Shown here piece by piece: positions 8,275-15,912 of a stretch of DNA of 34,079 nucleotides. The stretch comes from Alsobacter soli (lineage in GTDB: Bacteria; Pseudomonadota; Alphaproteobacteria; Rhizobiales; Beijerinckiaceae): positions 240,002-274,080 of the forward strand of contig NZ_PVZS01000003.1 of NCBI RefSeq assembly GCF_003004785.1, written 5' to 3'. The stretch's first letter is position 1, and each line of letters begins with the position of its first letter. Below the pieces are notes generated by a model. It was not told where the DNA came from, did no database searches, and saw only the letters and a list, made by a program, of their open reading frames with translations. The position numbers were made by a program, and so were the translations under genes.

Positions 8275-8312
8275 GCGGGCAAGGCTTTGGCGTTCCCACC
8301 GAGGCCCGCTTT
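8275..8312. terminator. inverted repeat between convergent genes
   Basis: GCGGGC at 8275-8280 is complementary to GCCCGC at 8304-8309, with a 23-base gap and TTTCC after it on the + strand. It lies between the ends of the ZIP gene (+) and the GntR gene (-), where a shared terminator would be expected. The long loop and short T-run make this tentative. Confidence 0.3.
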
Positions 8313-8328
8313 CCTCCAGGTGTCGGCC

Positions 8329-9099
8329 CTATCCGGCGACCGGCTGCATCGCCGTCTCTCCGGCGCCCTGCGGCAAGGCGGGCGGACGCACGTGGCCGGC
8401 CTGCAGCTTCTCAAGGTCACCGGCGGAATTCGCCAGCAGCAGGGCGGTCGCAGCCCGCGCGCCCTCGGCATCCCGGGCCTGGATCCGCTCCATCACGGCC
8501 CTGTGCTCGGCGAGTGCGCGCGGACGGTGATCGCCCGTGGCCGCGATCGCGAAGCTCTGGCGCAGCGAGATCTCCAGCATTTGGGCGATGGGCCAGAAGA
8601 GCTCGTTGCGGGTGGCCATGTAAATGGCCTTGTGGAAAGCGATGTCGGACTCCACGAAGGCGGCATTGTCGGCAGCCGTCTCCATGCCGGCGAGCGCGGT
8701 CGCGATGGCGGCGCAGTCCTCCGGCCCGGCCGCCTCGGCCGCGATGGCGGCGGCGGCGGGCTCGACCGCGTAGCGAAGCGCGAAAAGCTTGCGCAGGTAG
8801 TCTTCCGTGTCCGCGCAGGCGAGCCGCCAACGCAGAACATCCGGGTCCAGGTGGCTCCAGGCCTCGGGCGGGCGCACGCGCGTGCCGCTCTTGGGGCGGG
8901 ATTCAATCAGCCCCTTGCCGGCCAGGATCCTCATCGCCTCGCGCACCACCGGGCGGCTCACGTCCAGCATCTCGCAAAGGCGCATCTCGGCCGGGAGCGC
9001 CTCGCCGGGCGCGATCTCGCCCCGGATGATGCCCATCCCGATGCGGTCCGCCACCTGGCTGTGAACGTTCCGGACGAGGCCGGCCGAGTTCTTGAACAT
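8329..9099 (-). CDS. FadR-subfamily GntR transcriptional regulator
   Basis: DNA-binding regulator of 256 residues. The winged helix-turn-helix is at about residues 10-76, with the GntR pattern PGEALPAEMRLCEMLDVSR..VREAMRIL..KGLIE and the wing turn SGTRV. The C-terminal all-helical FCD ligand-binding domain (about 100-235) has D152, H156 and H199 at positions that in this family hold a metal ion. It is divergent from the TRAP transporter operon, so it most likely controls that operon, probably as a repressor released by the transported acid or a product. ATG 9099 is the first start of the frame. Confidence 0.9.
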   Translation of the reverse strand: MFKNSAGLVRNVHSQVADRIGMGIIRGEIAPGEALPAEMRLCEMLDVSRPVVREAMRILAGKGLIESRPKSGTRVRPPEAWSHLDPDVLRWRLACADTEDYLRKLFALRYAVEPAAAAIAAEAAGPEDCAAIATALAGMETAADNAAFVESDIAFHKAIYMATRNELFWPIAQMLEISLRQSFAIAATGDHRPRALAEHRAVMERIQARDAEGARAATALLLANSAGDLEKLQAGHVRPPALPQGAGETAMQPVAG

Positions 9100-9249
9100 G
9101 GGCGCCCTTGGGCCGGTCCGCTGCGCCGGGGAAGTTGGCGCACGAGGCTTGCCGGCATTGGAAATCTAGTCTTACATTAAGCGCAGATGAAGTCCAAAGG
9201 GACTCGTCAGCACGAGAGCGGGCGCCAGACCCGCCTCCGGAGGAAACAT
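9100..9249. promoter_or_regulatory. divergent regulatory region between the GntR and TRAP genes
   Basis: These 150 bases separate two divergent genes. The AT-richer core at 9161-9180 includes TAGTCTTACAT at 9167-9177, which nearly fits the TNGTNNNACNA half-palindrome described for FadR-type regulators; the last base does not match. It is the best operator candidate here. No clean -35/-10 pair was found. Confidence 0.35.
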
Positions 9250-10278
9250 ATGACCGGACATCTCACCCGCCGCTCGCTGCTGCGCGCCTCCGCCCCGCTC
9301 GCGGCCGGCCTCGTCTTCGCTCCTGCCCTGATCGGGCGCGCCGTGGCAGCGGTGACCAAGCTGAAGCTCTCGTCCTCGCAGGCGAACGACCCGAAATACG
9401 CCAACGGCCGGGTGTTCTACGACAACCTGATGAAGCATGTGAAAAGCTCCGGCCTGGGCGAGCAGCTGGACGTTTCCTTCTTCCCGGACAACCAGCTCGG
9501 CCAGGAGATCGACGTCATCAACTCGGTGAAGCTCGGCGTCATCGACATGATGGTGTCCGGCTCGTCCATCTCGGCCAACCTGGTGCCGCTCGTCGGGACC
9601 TTCGACCTCGGCTACCTCTTCTCCAGCTTCGAGCAGCAGACCAAGGCCTTCGACGCCGGCGCCGCCAAGCCGGTGGAAGCCGCGCTGCTCAAAAACGCCA
9701 ACATCCGCGTGATCGCCTGGGCCTACAACTTCGGCGCCCGCAGCGTGCTGGCCAAGAAGGCCGTGAAGACGCCCGAGGACCTCGCAGGCCTCAAGATCCG
9801 CACCCTCCCCAACCCGGTCATCACCGAATGCCTGCGCCTCATGGGCGCCGCCGCGACCCCGCTCGCCTTTGGCGAGATCTACACGGGCCTGCAGGCCGGC
9901 GTGCTGGACGGGCTGGAGCACGATCCGCCCACCATCGTGGCGAGCAAGTTCTACGAGACCGCCAAGTTCTACAGCCTCACCCAGCACAACTTCTCGCCGC
10001 TGGCGGTCTATTTCAGCGAGACCACCTTCAACCGTCTCGATCCCAAGCTGCGCGACTCCTTCCTGGACGCGGCCCAGAAGGCGGCGGCCGACACCCGCGC
10101 CCATGGCCTGGCGGTCGAGAAGGAAGCGCTCAAGGTGCTGGCCGACAAGGGCGTCACGGTGATCGACCCGGACCGCGAGGCGTTCCGCAAGAAGGTCGCC
10201 CCGCAGACGGACGCCTTCGTGAAGGCGCGCCCGGAAGCGAAGCCGATCGTCGACATCATTAAGTCCACCCAGGCCTGA
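9250..10278 (+). CDS. dctP: TRAP transporter periplasmic binding protein, DctP family
   Basis: Periplasmic solute receptor of a TRAP transporter, 342 residues. It opens with a twin-arginine signal (TRRSLLRAS at residues 6-14) and a cleavage region near AVAA. The body has the DctP hallmarks: an NQLGQE segment after FFPD, the KTPEDLAGLKIRT..NP motif with the ligand-clamping arginine, then FGEIYTGLQAGVLDGLE. The start chosen is ATG 9250 with GGAGG six bases upstream; an earlier in-frame start at 9187 would put hydrophilic residues ahead of the signal. The permease gene follows 11 bases later. Ligands of this family are usually carboxylic acids; this one is unknown. Confidence 0.92.
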   Translation: MTGHLTRRSLLRASAPLAAGLVFAPALIGRAVAAVTKLKLSSSQANDPKYANGRVFYDNLMKHVKSSGLGEQLDVSFFPDNQLGQEIDVINSVKLGVIDMMVSGSSISANLVPLVGTFDLGYLFSSFEQQTKAFDAGAAKPVEAALLKNANIRVIAWAYNFGARSVLAKKAVKTPEDLAGLKIRTLPNPVITECLRLMGAAATPLAFGEIYTGLQAGVLDGLEHDPPTIVASKFYETAKFYSLTQHNFSPLAVYFSETTFNRLDPKLRDSFLDAAQKAAADTRAHGLAVEKEALKVLADKGVTVIDPDREAFRKKVAPQTDAFVKARPEAKPIVDIIKSTQA

Positions 10279-10289
10279 GGCGGCTCGCC

Positions 10290-12140
10290 ATGGAACTCGC
10301 CGTCGCGGGCCGCGTGGCGCGGCCGGGAACCCGCTCCCTGCTCCTCGCCACCGACTGGCTCGCGGCGGCGATGCTGGCGGCCGATCTCGCCGTCGTCATC
10401 GGCTCCGTGATCGCACGGTCGCTGTTCAACGCGCCCGTCGAGTGGGCCGACGACGTCGCCCGCGGCCTCATGGTGGGGTCGAGCTTCTTCGGCGCGGCGA
10501 GCGCGCTGGCCCGCGGCGAGAACCCGGGCGTCGCATTCTTTGTCGAGAAGCTGCCAGACGGGGCCCGCCGCGTGGCGGATTCGGCCGGCGCCGTCCTGGT
10601 GACGGTGATCGCCGCCTACGCGGCCTGGAACGCGCTCAAGCTCGGATGGCTCACCACGGGCCAAACCACCGGCTCGGGCCTGCCCCTGGAATGGACCTTC
10701 TATCCCATGGGCGCGGGCGCGGCCTGCATGGCCGTGTTCGCGGGCGAGATCGTGCTGCGGCGCCCGGCCCGCGAGATCGCGTCGGGACTTGCCCTCGTCG
10801 TGGTCGCGGCCTGCGCCTACCTGGCCTGGGACGCGCTGTCGCCCGCCACGGTCCCCGAGCCGCGCACCCTGATGCTGGTCGGCTTCGTGGTGACCCTGAT
10901 GGGCGGGCTGCCGATCGGCTTCGCGCTGGCGCTGGCGGCGCTCATCTACATCTGGGTGGAAGGCAGCCTGCCGGGCGTCATCTTCGCCCAGCAGATGGCG
11001 CGCGGCATCGACAACTTCGTGCTGCTGGCGATCCCGTTCTTCATCCTGGTCGGCTACCTCATGGAGGCGAACGGCATGTCCGTGCGCCTCATCGAGCTGC
11101 TGCAGCGCCTCGTCGGGCGCATGCGCGGCGGGCTCAACGTCGTCATGGTCACCTCCATGGTGCTGTTCTCCGGCATCTCGGGGTCCAAGATGGCCGACGT
11201 CGCCGCCGTGGGCTCCGTGCTGGTGCCCGCCGCCCGGCGATCGAAGCAGAACCCCGGGCAGGCCGTGGCGCTGCTGGCCGCCTCGGCCGTGATGGCGGAG
11301 ACCATCCCGCCCTGCATCAACCTCATCATCCTCGGCTTCGTCGCCAACCTCTCCATCGGCGGCCTGTTCATGGCGGGCCTCCTGCCCGCCGGTCTGATGG
11401 CGGCGGCGCTGATCGCCGTGTCGATCCTGTTCGGGACAAAAGCCGCAGAGGCCGCAGAGGTCATCCCGGCCGGCGAGGTCGGGCGCATGTGGACGGGCGC
11501 AGTCGTGTCGCTCGGCCTCATCGCCATGATCTTCATCGGCTTCAAGAGCGGCTTCGCGACGGCCACGGAGATCTCGGCCTTCGCGGCTCTCTATGCGGTC
11601 GTGGTGGGCGCGGCGGTGTTCCGGGAGCTGTCCTTCGCGGCCGCCTGGCGCTGCTTCGTGTTCGCCGCCAACCGCTCGGGCCTTGTGCTGTTCATCGTGG
11701 CCGCGGCCCAGTCGCTCGCCTTCGTGCTGACGCTCCAGCAGGTGCCCCACATGGTCGCCGAGGCCATGGTGACGCTGTCCCATTCGACCGGCGTGTGGAT
11801 GTTCATGCTGCTCTCCATCGCGATCCTGATCGTCATGGGATCGGTGCTGGAGGGCGCGGCGGCGCTGATCATCTTCGGGCCGCTGCTGCTGCCGGTGGCG
11901 GCCCAGCTCGGCGTCGCGCCCCTGCATTTCGGCGTGGTGCTGGTGATCGCCATGGGCATCGGGCTCTTCGCCCCGCCCCTGGGGCTGGGGCTCTACGGCG
12001 CCTGCCTCATCGGCGACGTGCCGATCGAGCGCACGATCAAGCCCATCCTGGGCTACCTCGCCCTGCTGTTCGCCTGCCTGCTTCTGATCGCCTTCGTGCC
12101 GGGCGTCAGCCTGTGGCTGCCCCACGCCTTCGGGTACTGA
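10290..12140 (+). CDS. dctM: fused TRAP transporter permease (DctQ-DctM)
   Basis: Membrane part of the TRAP transporter, 616 residues. The first 190 or so residues form the small DctQ-type four-helix unit (NAPVEWADDVARGLMV motif near 48-63). From about 195 the large DctM ion-coupled permease begins, with the family segments AIPFFILVGYLMEANGMS, MVLFSGISGSKMADVAAVGS and PPLGLGLYGACL. In many bacteria Q and M are separate; here they are one protein, a known variant. It lies 11 bases after the binding protein gene and one base before the dehydrogenase, in one operon. Confidence 0.92.
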   Translation: MELAVAGRVARPGTRSLLLATDWLAAAMLAADLAVVIGSVIARSLFNAPVEWADDVARGLMVGSSFFGAASALARGENPGVAFFVEKLPDGARRVADSAGAVLVTVIAAYAAWNALKLGWLTTGQTTGSGLPLEWTFYPMGAGAACMAVFAGEIVLRRPAREIASGLALVVVAACAYLAWDALSPATVPEPRTLMLVGFVVTLMGGLPIGFALALAALIYIWVEGSLPGVIFAQQMARGIDNFVLLAIPFFILVGYLMEANGMSVRLIELLQRLVGRMRGGLNVVMVTSMVLFSGISGSKMADVAAVGSVLVPAARRSKQNPGQAVALLAASAVMAETIPPCINLIILGFVANLSIGGLFMAGLLPAGLMAAALIAVSILFGTKAAEAAEVIPAGEVGRMWTGAVVSLGLIAMIFIGFKSGFATATEISAFAALYAVVVGAAVFRELSFAAAWRCFVFAANRSGLVLFIVAAAQSLAFVLTLQQVPHMVAEAMVTLSHSTGVWMFMLLSIAILIVMGSVLEGAAALIIFGPLLLPVAAQLGVAPLHFGVVLVIAMGIGLFAPPLGLGLYGACLIGDVPIERTIKPILGYLALLFACLLLIAFVPGVSLWLPHAFGY

Positions 12141-12141
12141 G

Positions 12142-13122
12142 ATGAAGATCCTGCTCACCCACACGCCGCAGGCGCGGGCGCAATACTACGGCCCGCGCGC
12201 CCTGGCGGCGCTGCAGGCCCTGGCCGAGGTGCGCCTGCACGAGGGCGCGGACGCCCTGGACGCCGCAGGCCTGGTCCGCGCCGCGCAGGGCGTCGACCTG
12301 ATCATCGCCGACCGGCTCACCGAAGGCCGCGGCGAGATCTTCCCCGCCCTGCCGCGCCTGAAGGCGATGCTCCGCGTGGCCGTCGACATCCGCAACATCG
12401 ATGTGGAGGCGGCCAGCGCCTGCGGGGTGCTGGTGACCCGGGCCAAGCCCGGCTTCATGGCCGCCGTTTCCGAGCTGGCGCTCGGCTTCCTGGTGGACTG
12501 CGCTCGCGGCGTCTCGCGCGCCGCCGCCGACTACCACGCCGGCCGCATGCCCGAGGTGCGCATGGGCCGGCAACTCACGGGCGCGACCGCAGGGATCCTG
12601 GGCTACGGCGCCATCGCCCGCCACCTCGCCCCCATCCTGTCCGCCCTCGGCATGACCGTGCTCGTGCACGACCCCTACGCAGCCGTGGACGACGCCCGGC
12701 TCCAGCAGGTGGGCCGGGAGGAGTTGCTCCGCCGCTCGGACTTCGTGATCTGCCTGGCCGTGGCCACGGAAGAAACCGAGAACCTGTTCGACGCCGCCGC
12801 CTTCGCGCTGATGCGGCCGGACGCGTTCTTCATCAACCTCTCGCGCGGGAACTTGGTGGACGAGGCGGCGCTGGCCGCCGCCTTGCGGGAGGGCCGCCTC
12901 GCCGGCGCGGCGATGGATGTCGGCCGCGCGGCCGACCAGATGCCCTCCCCGGCCCTGGCCGCGCTCCCGAACGTGATCGCCACGCCCCACATCGGCGGCC
13001 TCGTACCGCAGGCGATCGAATCCCAGGCCTTCGACACCGTGCGGCAGGTCGAGGCCATCCTGGCCGGCTCCGTCCCCGAGGGGGCCGTGAACGCCGACCG
13101 CTGGACGCGCCGCGGCGCCTGA
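12142..13122 (+). CDS. D-isomer-specific 2-hydroxyacid dehydrogenase
   Basis: NAD(P)-dependent enzyme of 326 residues that interconverts a 2-hydroxyacid and a 2-oxoacid. The Rossmann domain lies at about 105-290 with the dinucleotide loop GYGAIA at 154-159 and the acidic D177 at the end of strand 2, favouring NAD+. Catalytic R235 (NLSRGNLVDEAAL) and H283 (TPHIGG) are present. The third catalytic residue, a Glu in DVFxxEP in most members, falls within DVGRAADQMP (259-268), where only D265 could stand in. It follows the TRAP permease by one base and may act on the imported acid. Confidence 0.88.
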   Translation: MKILLTHTPQARAQYYGPRALAALQALAEVRLHEGADALDAAGLVRAAQGVDLIIADRLTEGRGEIFPALPRLKAMLRVAVDIRNIDVEAASACGVLVTRAKPGFMAAVSELALGFLVDCARGVSRAAADYHAGRMPEVRMGRQLTGATAGILGYGAIARHLAPILSALGMTVLVHDPYAAVDDARLQQVGREELLRRSDFVICLAVATEETENLFDAAAFALMRPDAFFINLSRGNLVDEAALAAALREGRLAGAAMDVGRAADQMPSPALAALPNVIATPHIGGLVPQAIESQAFDTVRQVEAILAGSVPEGAVNADRWTRRGA

Positions 13123-13135
13123 CCCCCGAGGCCCC

Positions 13136-13972
13136 ATGACCCATCGCCCCGCACTCCAGGCCCCGCCCGGCGCCTGCGACTGCCACATCCACATCTACGA
13201 CGCCGCCTATCCGGCCGCGGCGACCACGCCCACGCCCGGCTTCGCCTGGGCGACAGCGGACGCCTACCGGGCCCTGCAGGCCCGGCTTGGCCTCACGCGG
13301 GCCGTCGTGGTCCAGCCCACCGCCTATGGCTTCGACAACCGCTGCACGGTCGCCGCCATCCAGGCGCTGGGACAGGAGACAACGCGCGGCGTCGCCGTGG
13401 TCGGGGCGGACGTGGACCATGCCGAACTGCGCCGGCTCACCGAGGCCGGGATCCGCGGCGCGCGATTCCAGATGTTGCCCGGCGGCGTCGTGCCGTGGGA
13501 CGACCTCGAGCCCGTGGCGGCCAAGATCGCCGACCACGGCTGGCACATCCAGTTGCAGATGGACGGCCGGCTCCTCCCGGAGCGCGAAGCGATGCTGCGG
13601 GGCCTGCCTTGCCCGCTGGTGATCGACCATGTCGGCAAGTTCCTGGAGCCGCCGGGACTCGACCATGCGGGCGTCGCCTGCCTCCTCCGACTGCTGGAGG
13701 CGGGAACAACCTGGCTGAAGCTCAGCGGTCCCTACGAGGTCTCGCGCGCGGGGCCGCCCGGCTACGACGACGTCGCCGCCATCGCCCGCGCCTGCGTGAA
13801 GGCGGCGCCCGAGCGCATGCTCTGGGCCAGCAACTGGCCGCATGTCTCGGTCAAGCAGCCGCCCGACGACGCGGACCTGCTGGACCTCCTAGCCGAATGG
13901 GCGCCCGCGCCGGCGATCGAGCAGATCCTCGTTCGCAATCCGGCTGCGGTTTACAGCTTCGAGGGGGCCTGA
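13136..13972 (+). CDS. amidohydrolase-superfamily lactonase-like hydrolase
   Basis: TIM-barrel hydrolase of 278 residues, resembling 2-pyrone-4,6-dicarboxylate lactonase (LigI) and galactarolactone isomerase. The metal- or substrate-site motif HIH is at 17-19 (CDCHIHIYD). Further barrel motifs are WHIQLQMDG, VIDHVGK and the late ASNWPH, where LigI has an Asp in place of the Asn. Such proteins open or isomerise lactones of sugar acids or aromatic ring-fission products. Together with the TRAP transporter and dehydrogenase this suggests a sugar-acid or dicarboxylate route. The exact reaction is not decided by sequence. Confidence 0.82.
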   Translation: MTHRPALQAPPGACDCHIHIYDAAYPAAATTPTPGFAWATADAYRALQARLGLTRAVVVQPTAYGFDNRCTVAAIQALGQETTRGVAVVGADVDHAELRRLTEAGIRGARFQMLPGGVVPWDDLEPVAAKIADHGWHIQLQMDGRLLPEREAMLRGLPCPLVIDHVGKFLEPPGLDHAGVACLLRLLEAGTTWLKLSGPYEVSRAGPPGYDDVAAIARACVKAAPERMLWASNWPHVSVKQPPDDADLLDLLAEWAPAPAIEQILVRNPAAVYSFEGA

Positions 13973-13998
13973 GTTTCGTCGACGAGAGCCCGCGCGCG

Positions 13999-14015
13999 GC
14001 CGGCAGCCCGCCGGC
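13999..14015 (+). terminator. GC-rich hairpin after the TRAP operon
   Basis: GCCGGC at 13999-14004 pairs perfectly with GCCGGC at 14010-14015 around a 5-base loop, 26 bases after the amidohydrolase stop. No T-run follows. It may help end or stabilise the operon transcript. Confidence 0.35.
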
Positions 14016-14445
14016 GAAGCGGCGCGCCGAATAGTGGGCATTTGGGGGTGATCTGGCCGCCCTAGGGGTCGGGGGCGACAAGGAACGCATAGCGTTCAAT
14101 TGGAAGCGTGGCGACCCCGGCAGAAGCGCAACAGTTAAGCCTGGTCAAAGACTTATTCATCTGACCCGCATAAGAAATGCTGCATTGAGCTGCAATGGCA
14201 TTTCGATCTCGTGACTAGCATTTTTTAGGCGGGCGAATTCGTCGACATGCGACGCGCCGCGGCAATTTCTGCTTGGTTGAGGGAGACCACTGGGAACGCG
14301 AGGTCATGACCAACACGGACCTTAACGCGCCAGAGTTCCGACTCCGCTTCGGTCGGGAGAACGCAACTGAGCGACGCGGTGGACATCGCATCTCAGATCA
14401 GCGAAGAACGCCCGCTCGCCCGAGCCGATAGTGCGCGAGGACTGG
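14016..14445. other. gene-poor spacer upstream of slyX
   Basis: No convincing gene is seen here. It is AT-richer than its surroundings, especially at 14130-14230. An imperfect stem-loop lies at 14175-14203 (AAATGCTGCA against TGCAATGGCATTT, with a 3-base bulge), and T-run TTTTTT at 14221-14226. A 41-codon open frame at 14306-14431 has GAGG only two bases before its ATG and no recognisable pattern. Another short frame ending at about 14309 (ISAWLRETTGN) may be chance. The stretch could be decayed sequence, like the aldo/keto reductase remnant further right. Confidence 0.5.
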
Positions 14446-14682
14446 ATGAATAGGGAACTCGAATTCGCCGAGAAGGACTTCGCCGCGAGGCTCGAAGATG
14501 TTGAGGTGCGTCTCGCCTACCAGGATCAGGTGATCGAGGATCTCAATAAGGTCATTGTCGAGCAATGGTCCGCCATGGACACCTTTCGTCGCCAGATCGA
14601 GCGCTTGGAGGAAAGGGTGCGGGACCTACAGGAGCGGCCCATTCCCGGCCCGCAGGAGGAGCCCCCGCCACCTCACTACTGA
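14446..14682 (+). CDS. slyX: SlyX family protein
   Basis: Small coiled-coil protein of 78 residues. The signs of SlyX are the N-terminal RLEDVEVRLAYQDQVIEDLN, a long heptad-rich helix to about residue 64, and the characteristic C-terminal end EEPPPPHY. Its biochemical role is unknown, though slyX is widespread in proteobacteria. ATG 14446 has GAGG five bases upstream; GTG 14431, in frame, would add five residues and has no better site. It stands alone between two gene-poor stretches. Confidence 0.85.
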   Translation: MNRELEFAEKDFAARLEDVEVRLAYQDQVIEDLNKVIVEQWSAMDTFRRQIERLEERVRDLQERPIPGPQEEPPPPHY

Positions 14683-14715
14683 GCGGCGGACCGCAGTCCC
14701 TCGACACCCGAGTGA

Positions 14716-14856
14716 CTCCGTGTGGCATCGGCTTTCATTGGCCCAAGCCGCCCCGAACAGGTCCACCACTGCGCCGAGGCGCTCGGTAAACTTGATTTCA
14801 GCGCGGAGCAGTTGGCGAGTATCGACGATTTACAAGACGGCGTTCGGTGGTCGTAA
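14716..14856 (+). pseudogene. 3' remnant of an aldo/keto reductase gene
   Basis: Between a TGA at 14713-14715 and a TAA at 14854-14856 an open stretch of 46 codons reads as the C-terminus of an aldo/keto reductase of the L-glyceraldehyde-3-phosphate reductase (YghZ) type. It contains ASAFIGPSRPEQV, matching the family's TSALIGASRPEQ cofactor-loop motif, then ALGKLDFSAEQLASIDD, matching ALxNLxFSxEELAxID. No start codon with a ribosome site precedes it and the roughly 280 residues that should come before are missing. This is a gene fragment, not an active gene. It was found by reading the frame directly, and the match is from memory of the family. Confidence 0.72.
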
Positions 14857-15135
14857 TGCTGGGGGAACATCACCCTGGAAAGCCGAGGGAGTCGAGCAGC
14901 AGACCGGTCCAGCTTGGTGTACAGGAGCCCTGTTCGATCACGTGCGCGCCCGAGCGCTTGCGGACCTGTCGTGGCTGGCATTCAGCGGGCCGGACCTGCG
15001 TAGGACGCCCGCCGGCGTGGGCGAGCGCCTCGCGATTTTTAGTATATAAGCCGGATTATCACACGGTCGGATGGTGTGCGCCGACGTGCTCGGGGATATG
15101 ACTGTGGCCAGCATGACCCATTTTGCAACAGCCTC
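14857..15135. other. spacer before the lipid island
   Basis: No gene is recognised. Frames here have odd amino-acid composition and no family pattern. There is an AT-rich patch, TTTTTAGTATATAAG, at 15036-15050, that could hold a -10 element, without a matching -35. CACAC at 15060-15064 and GTGTG at 15074-15078 form a 5-bp dyad 58 bases ahead of the first acyltransferase. The promoter for the rightward lipid genes should lie here, but I cannot place it. Confidence 0.4.
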
Positions 15136-15912
15136 ATGACCCAACTCCCATCGCCGTCATGGCGCGTAGTTCTGAGATCCTATGTCTTTCTCGTTCTGAT
15201 CATCCTGCTGAGCGGCGCGTTCGCCCTGCTTCTGCCGTTCATGGTCCTGCCGCGGTCGTTCGTGCGGCGCATTTTTCATGCGTATCTCAGGATCGGACTC
15301 TGGCTCATCGAAGTCGTTTGCGACGTCCGTTATGTCGTCGTGGGCCGTGAAAACATCCCCCCGGGGCCCGTGCTGTTCGCCTCGAAGCATCAATCCGCGT
15401 GGGACAGCGCTGTTCTGCCCATGCTGCTGGGCGATCCGGCCGCCTTCGTGAAACGCGAATTCCTGCTGGCGCCGATCATGGGTCTTGTCGCGTGGAGAAT
15501 GCGTCATATCCCCGTGGCTCGCGGCAAGGGCGTCGGACCTTTCGCGAAGGCCGTCGAGACAGCCCGGCAGACGCTCGCCGAGGGGCGCTCGATCCTGATC
15601 TTTCCGGAAGGCACGCGCCGATGCGCGGCGCCCTATGCCAAGCCGGACTATCACAAGGGCGTGGCCGTTTTGTTCCAGCAATTGAAGGCGCCCTGCGTAC
15701 CTGTCGCCTTGAATTCGGGCCTGGTCTGGCCGCGGCGGAGCATCCTCCGCCCGCCCGGCGTCATACGGGTCGAAATCCTGCCCCTTATCCCAGCGAGCAC
15801 CGAACGCACGGCGTTCATGGGCGTCCTGATTGATCGCATCGAGACTGCATCCAGGCGTCTGGCGGGGGTTGAGGCTTCGCGAGGCGAGGAACTCGCGGCT
15901 GCCACGTGCTGA
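15136..15912 (+). CDS. PlsC-type 1-acylglycerol-3-phosphate acyltransferase (first copy)
   Basis: Membrane-associated glycerolipid acyltransferase of 258 residues. A hydrophobic N-terminal segment (about 13-38) anchors it. The catalytic HxxxxD motif is KHQSAWD (H85, D90), and the phosphate-binding FPEGTR motif is at 156-161. ATG 15136 is preferred over the upstream start at 15076, which would add 20 hydrophilic residues before the anchor. It overlaps the second acyltransferase by the GTG start at 15906. Next to the alkyl-DHAP synthase homologue, it could acylate glycerol-3-phosphate, DHAP or an alkyl-glycerol phosphate; the sequence does not say which. Confidence 0.9.
   Translation: MTQLPSPSWRVVLRSYVFLVLIILLSGAFALLLPFMVLPRSFVRRIFHAYLRIGLWLIEVVCDVRYVVVGRENIPPGPVLFASKHQSAWDSAVLPMLLGDPAAFVKREFLLAPIMGLVAWRMRHIPVARGKGVGPFAKAVETARQTLAEGRSILIFPEGTRRCAAPYAKPDYHKGVAVLFQQLKAPCVPVALNSGLVWPRRSILRPPGVIRVEILPLIPASTERTAFMGVLIDRIETASRRLAGVEASRGEELAAATC

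Noticed and set aside
10008-12164. Long open frame of 718 codons on the - strand across the TRAP permease
   Set aside because: It is antisense to a well-supported permease and its product is rich in His, Gln, Arg and Asp with no domain; typical of a GC-rich shadow frame.
14235-14246. GAATTC directly followed by GTCGAC, like an EcoRI-SalI cloning linker
   Set aside because: Two 6-base sites can adjoin by chance and no vector sequence or junction surrounds them.
14306-14431. 41-codon open frame just ahead of slyX
   Set aside because: GAGG is only two bases from the ATG and the product has no pattern; kept only as a remark in the spacer entry.
14830-15049. + strand frame ending in RALADLSWLAFSGPDLRRT that looked protein-like
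   Set aside because: Could not be tied to any family and has no start with a ribosome site; may be more decayed sequence but unsupported.
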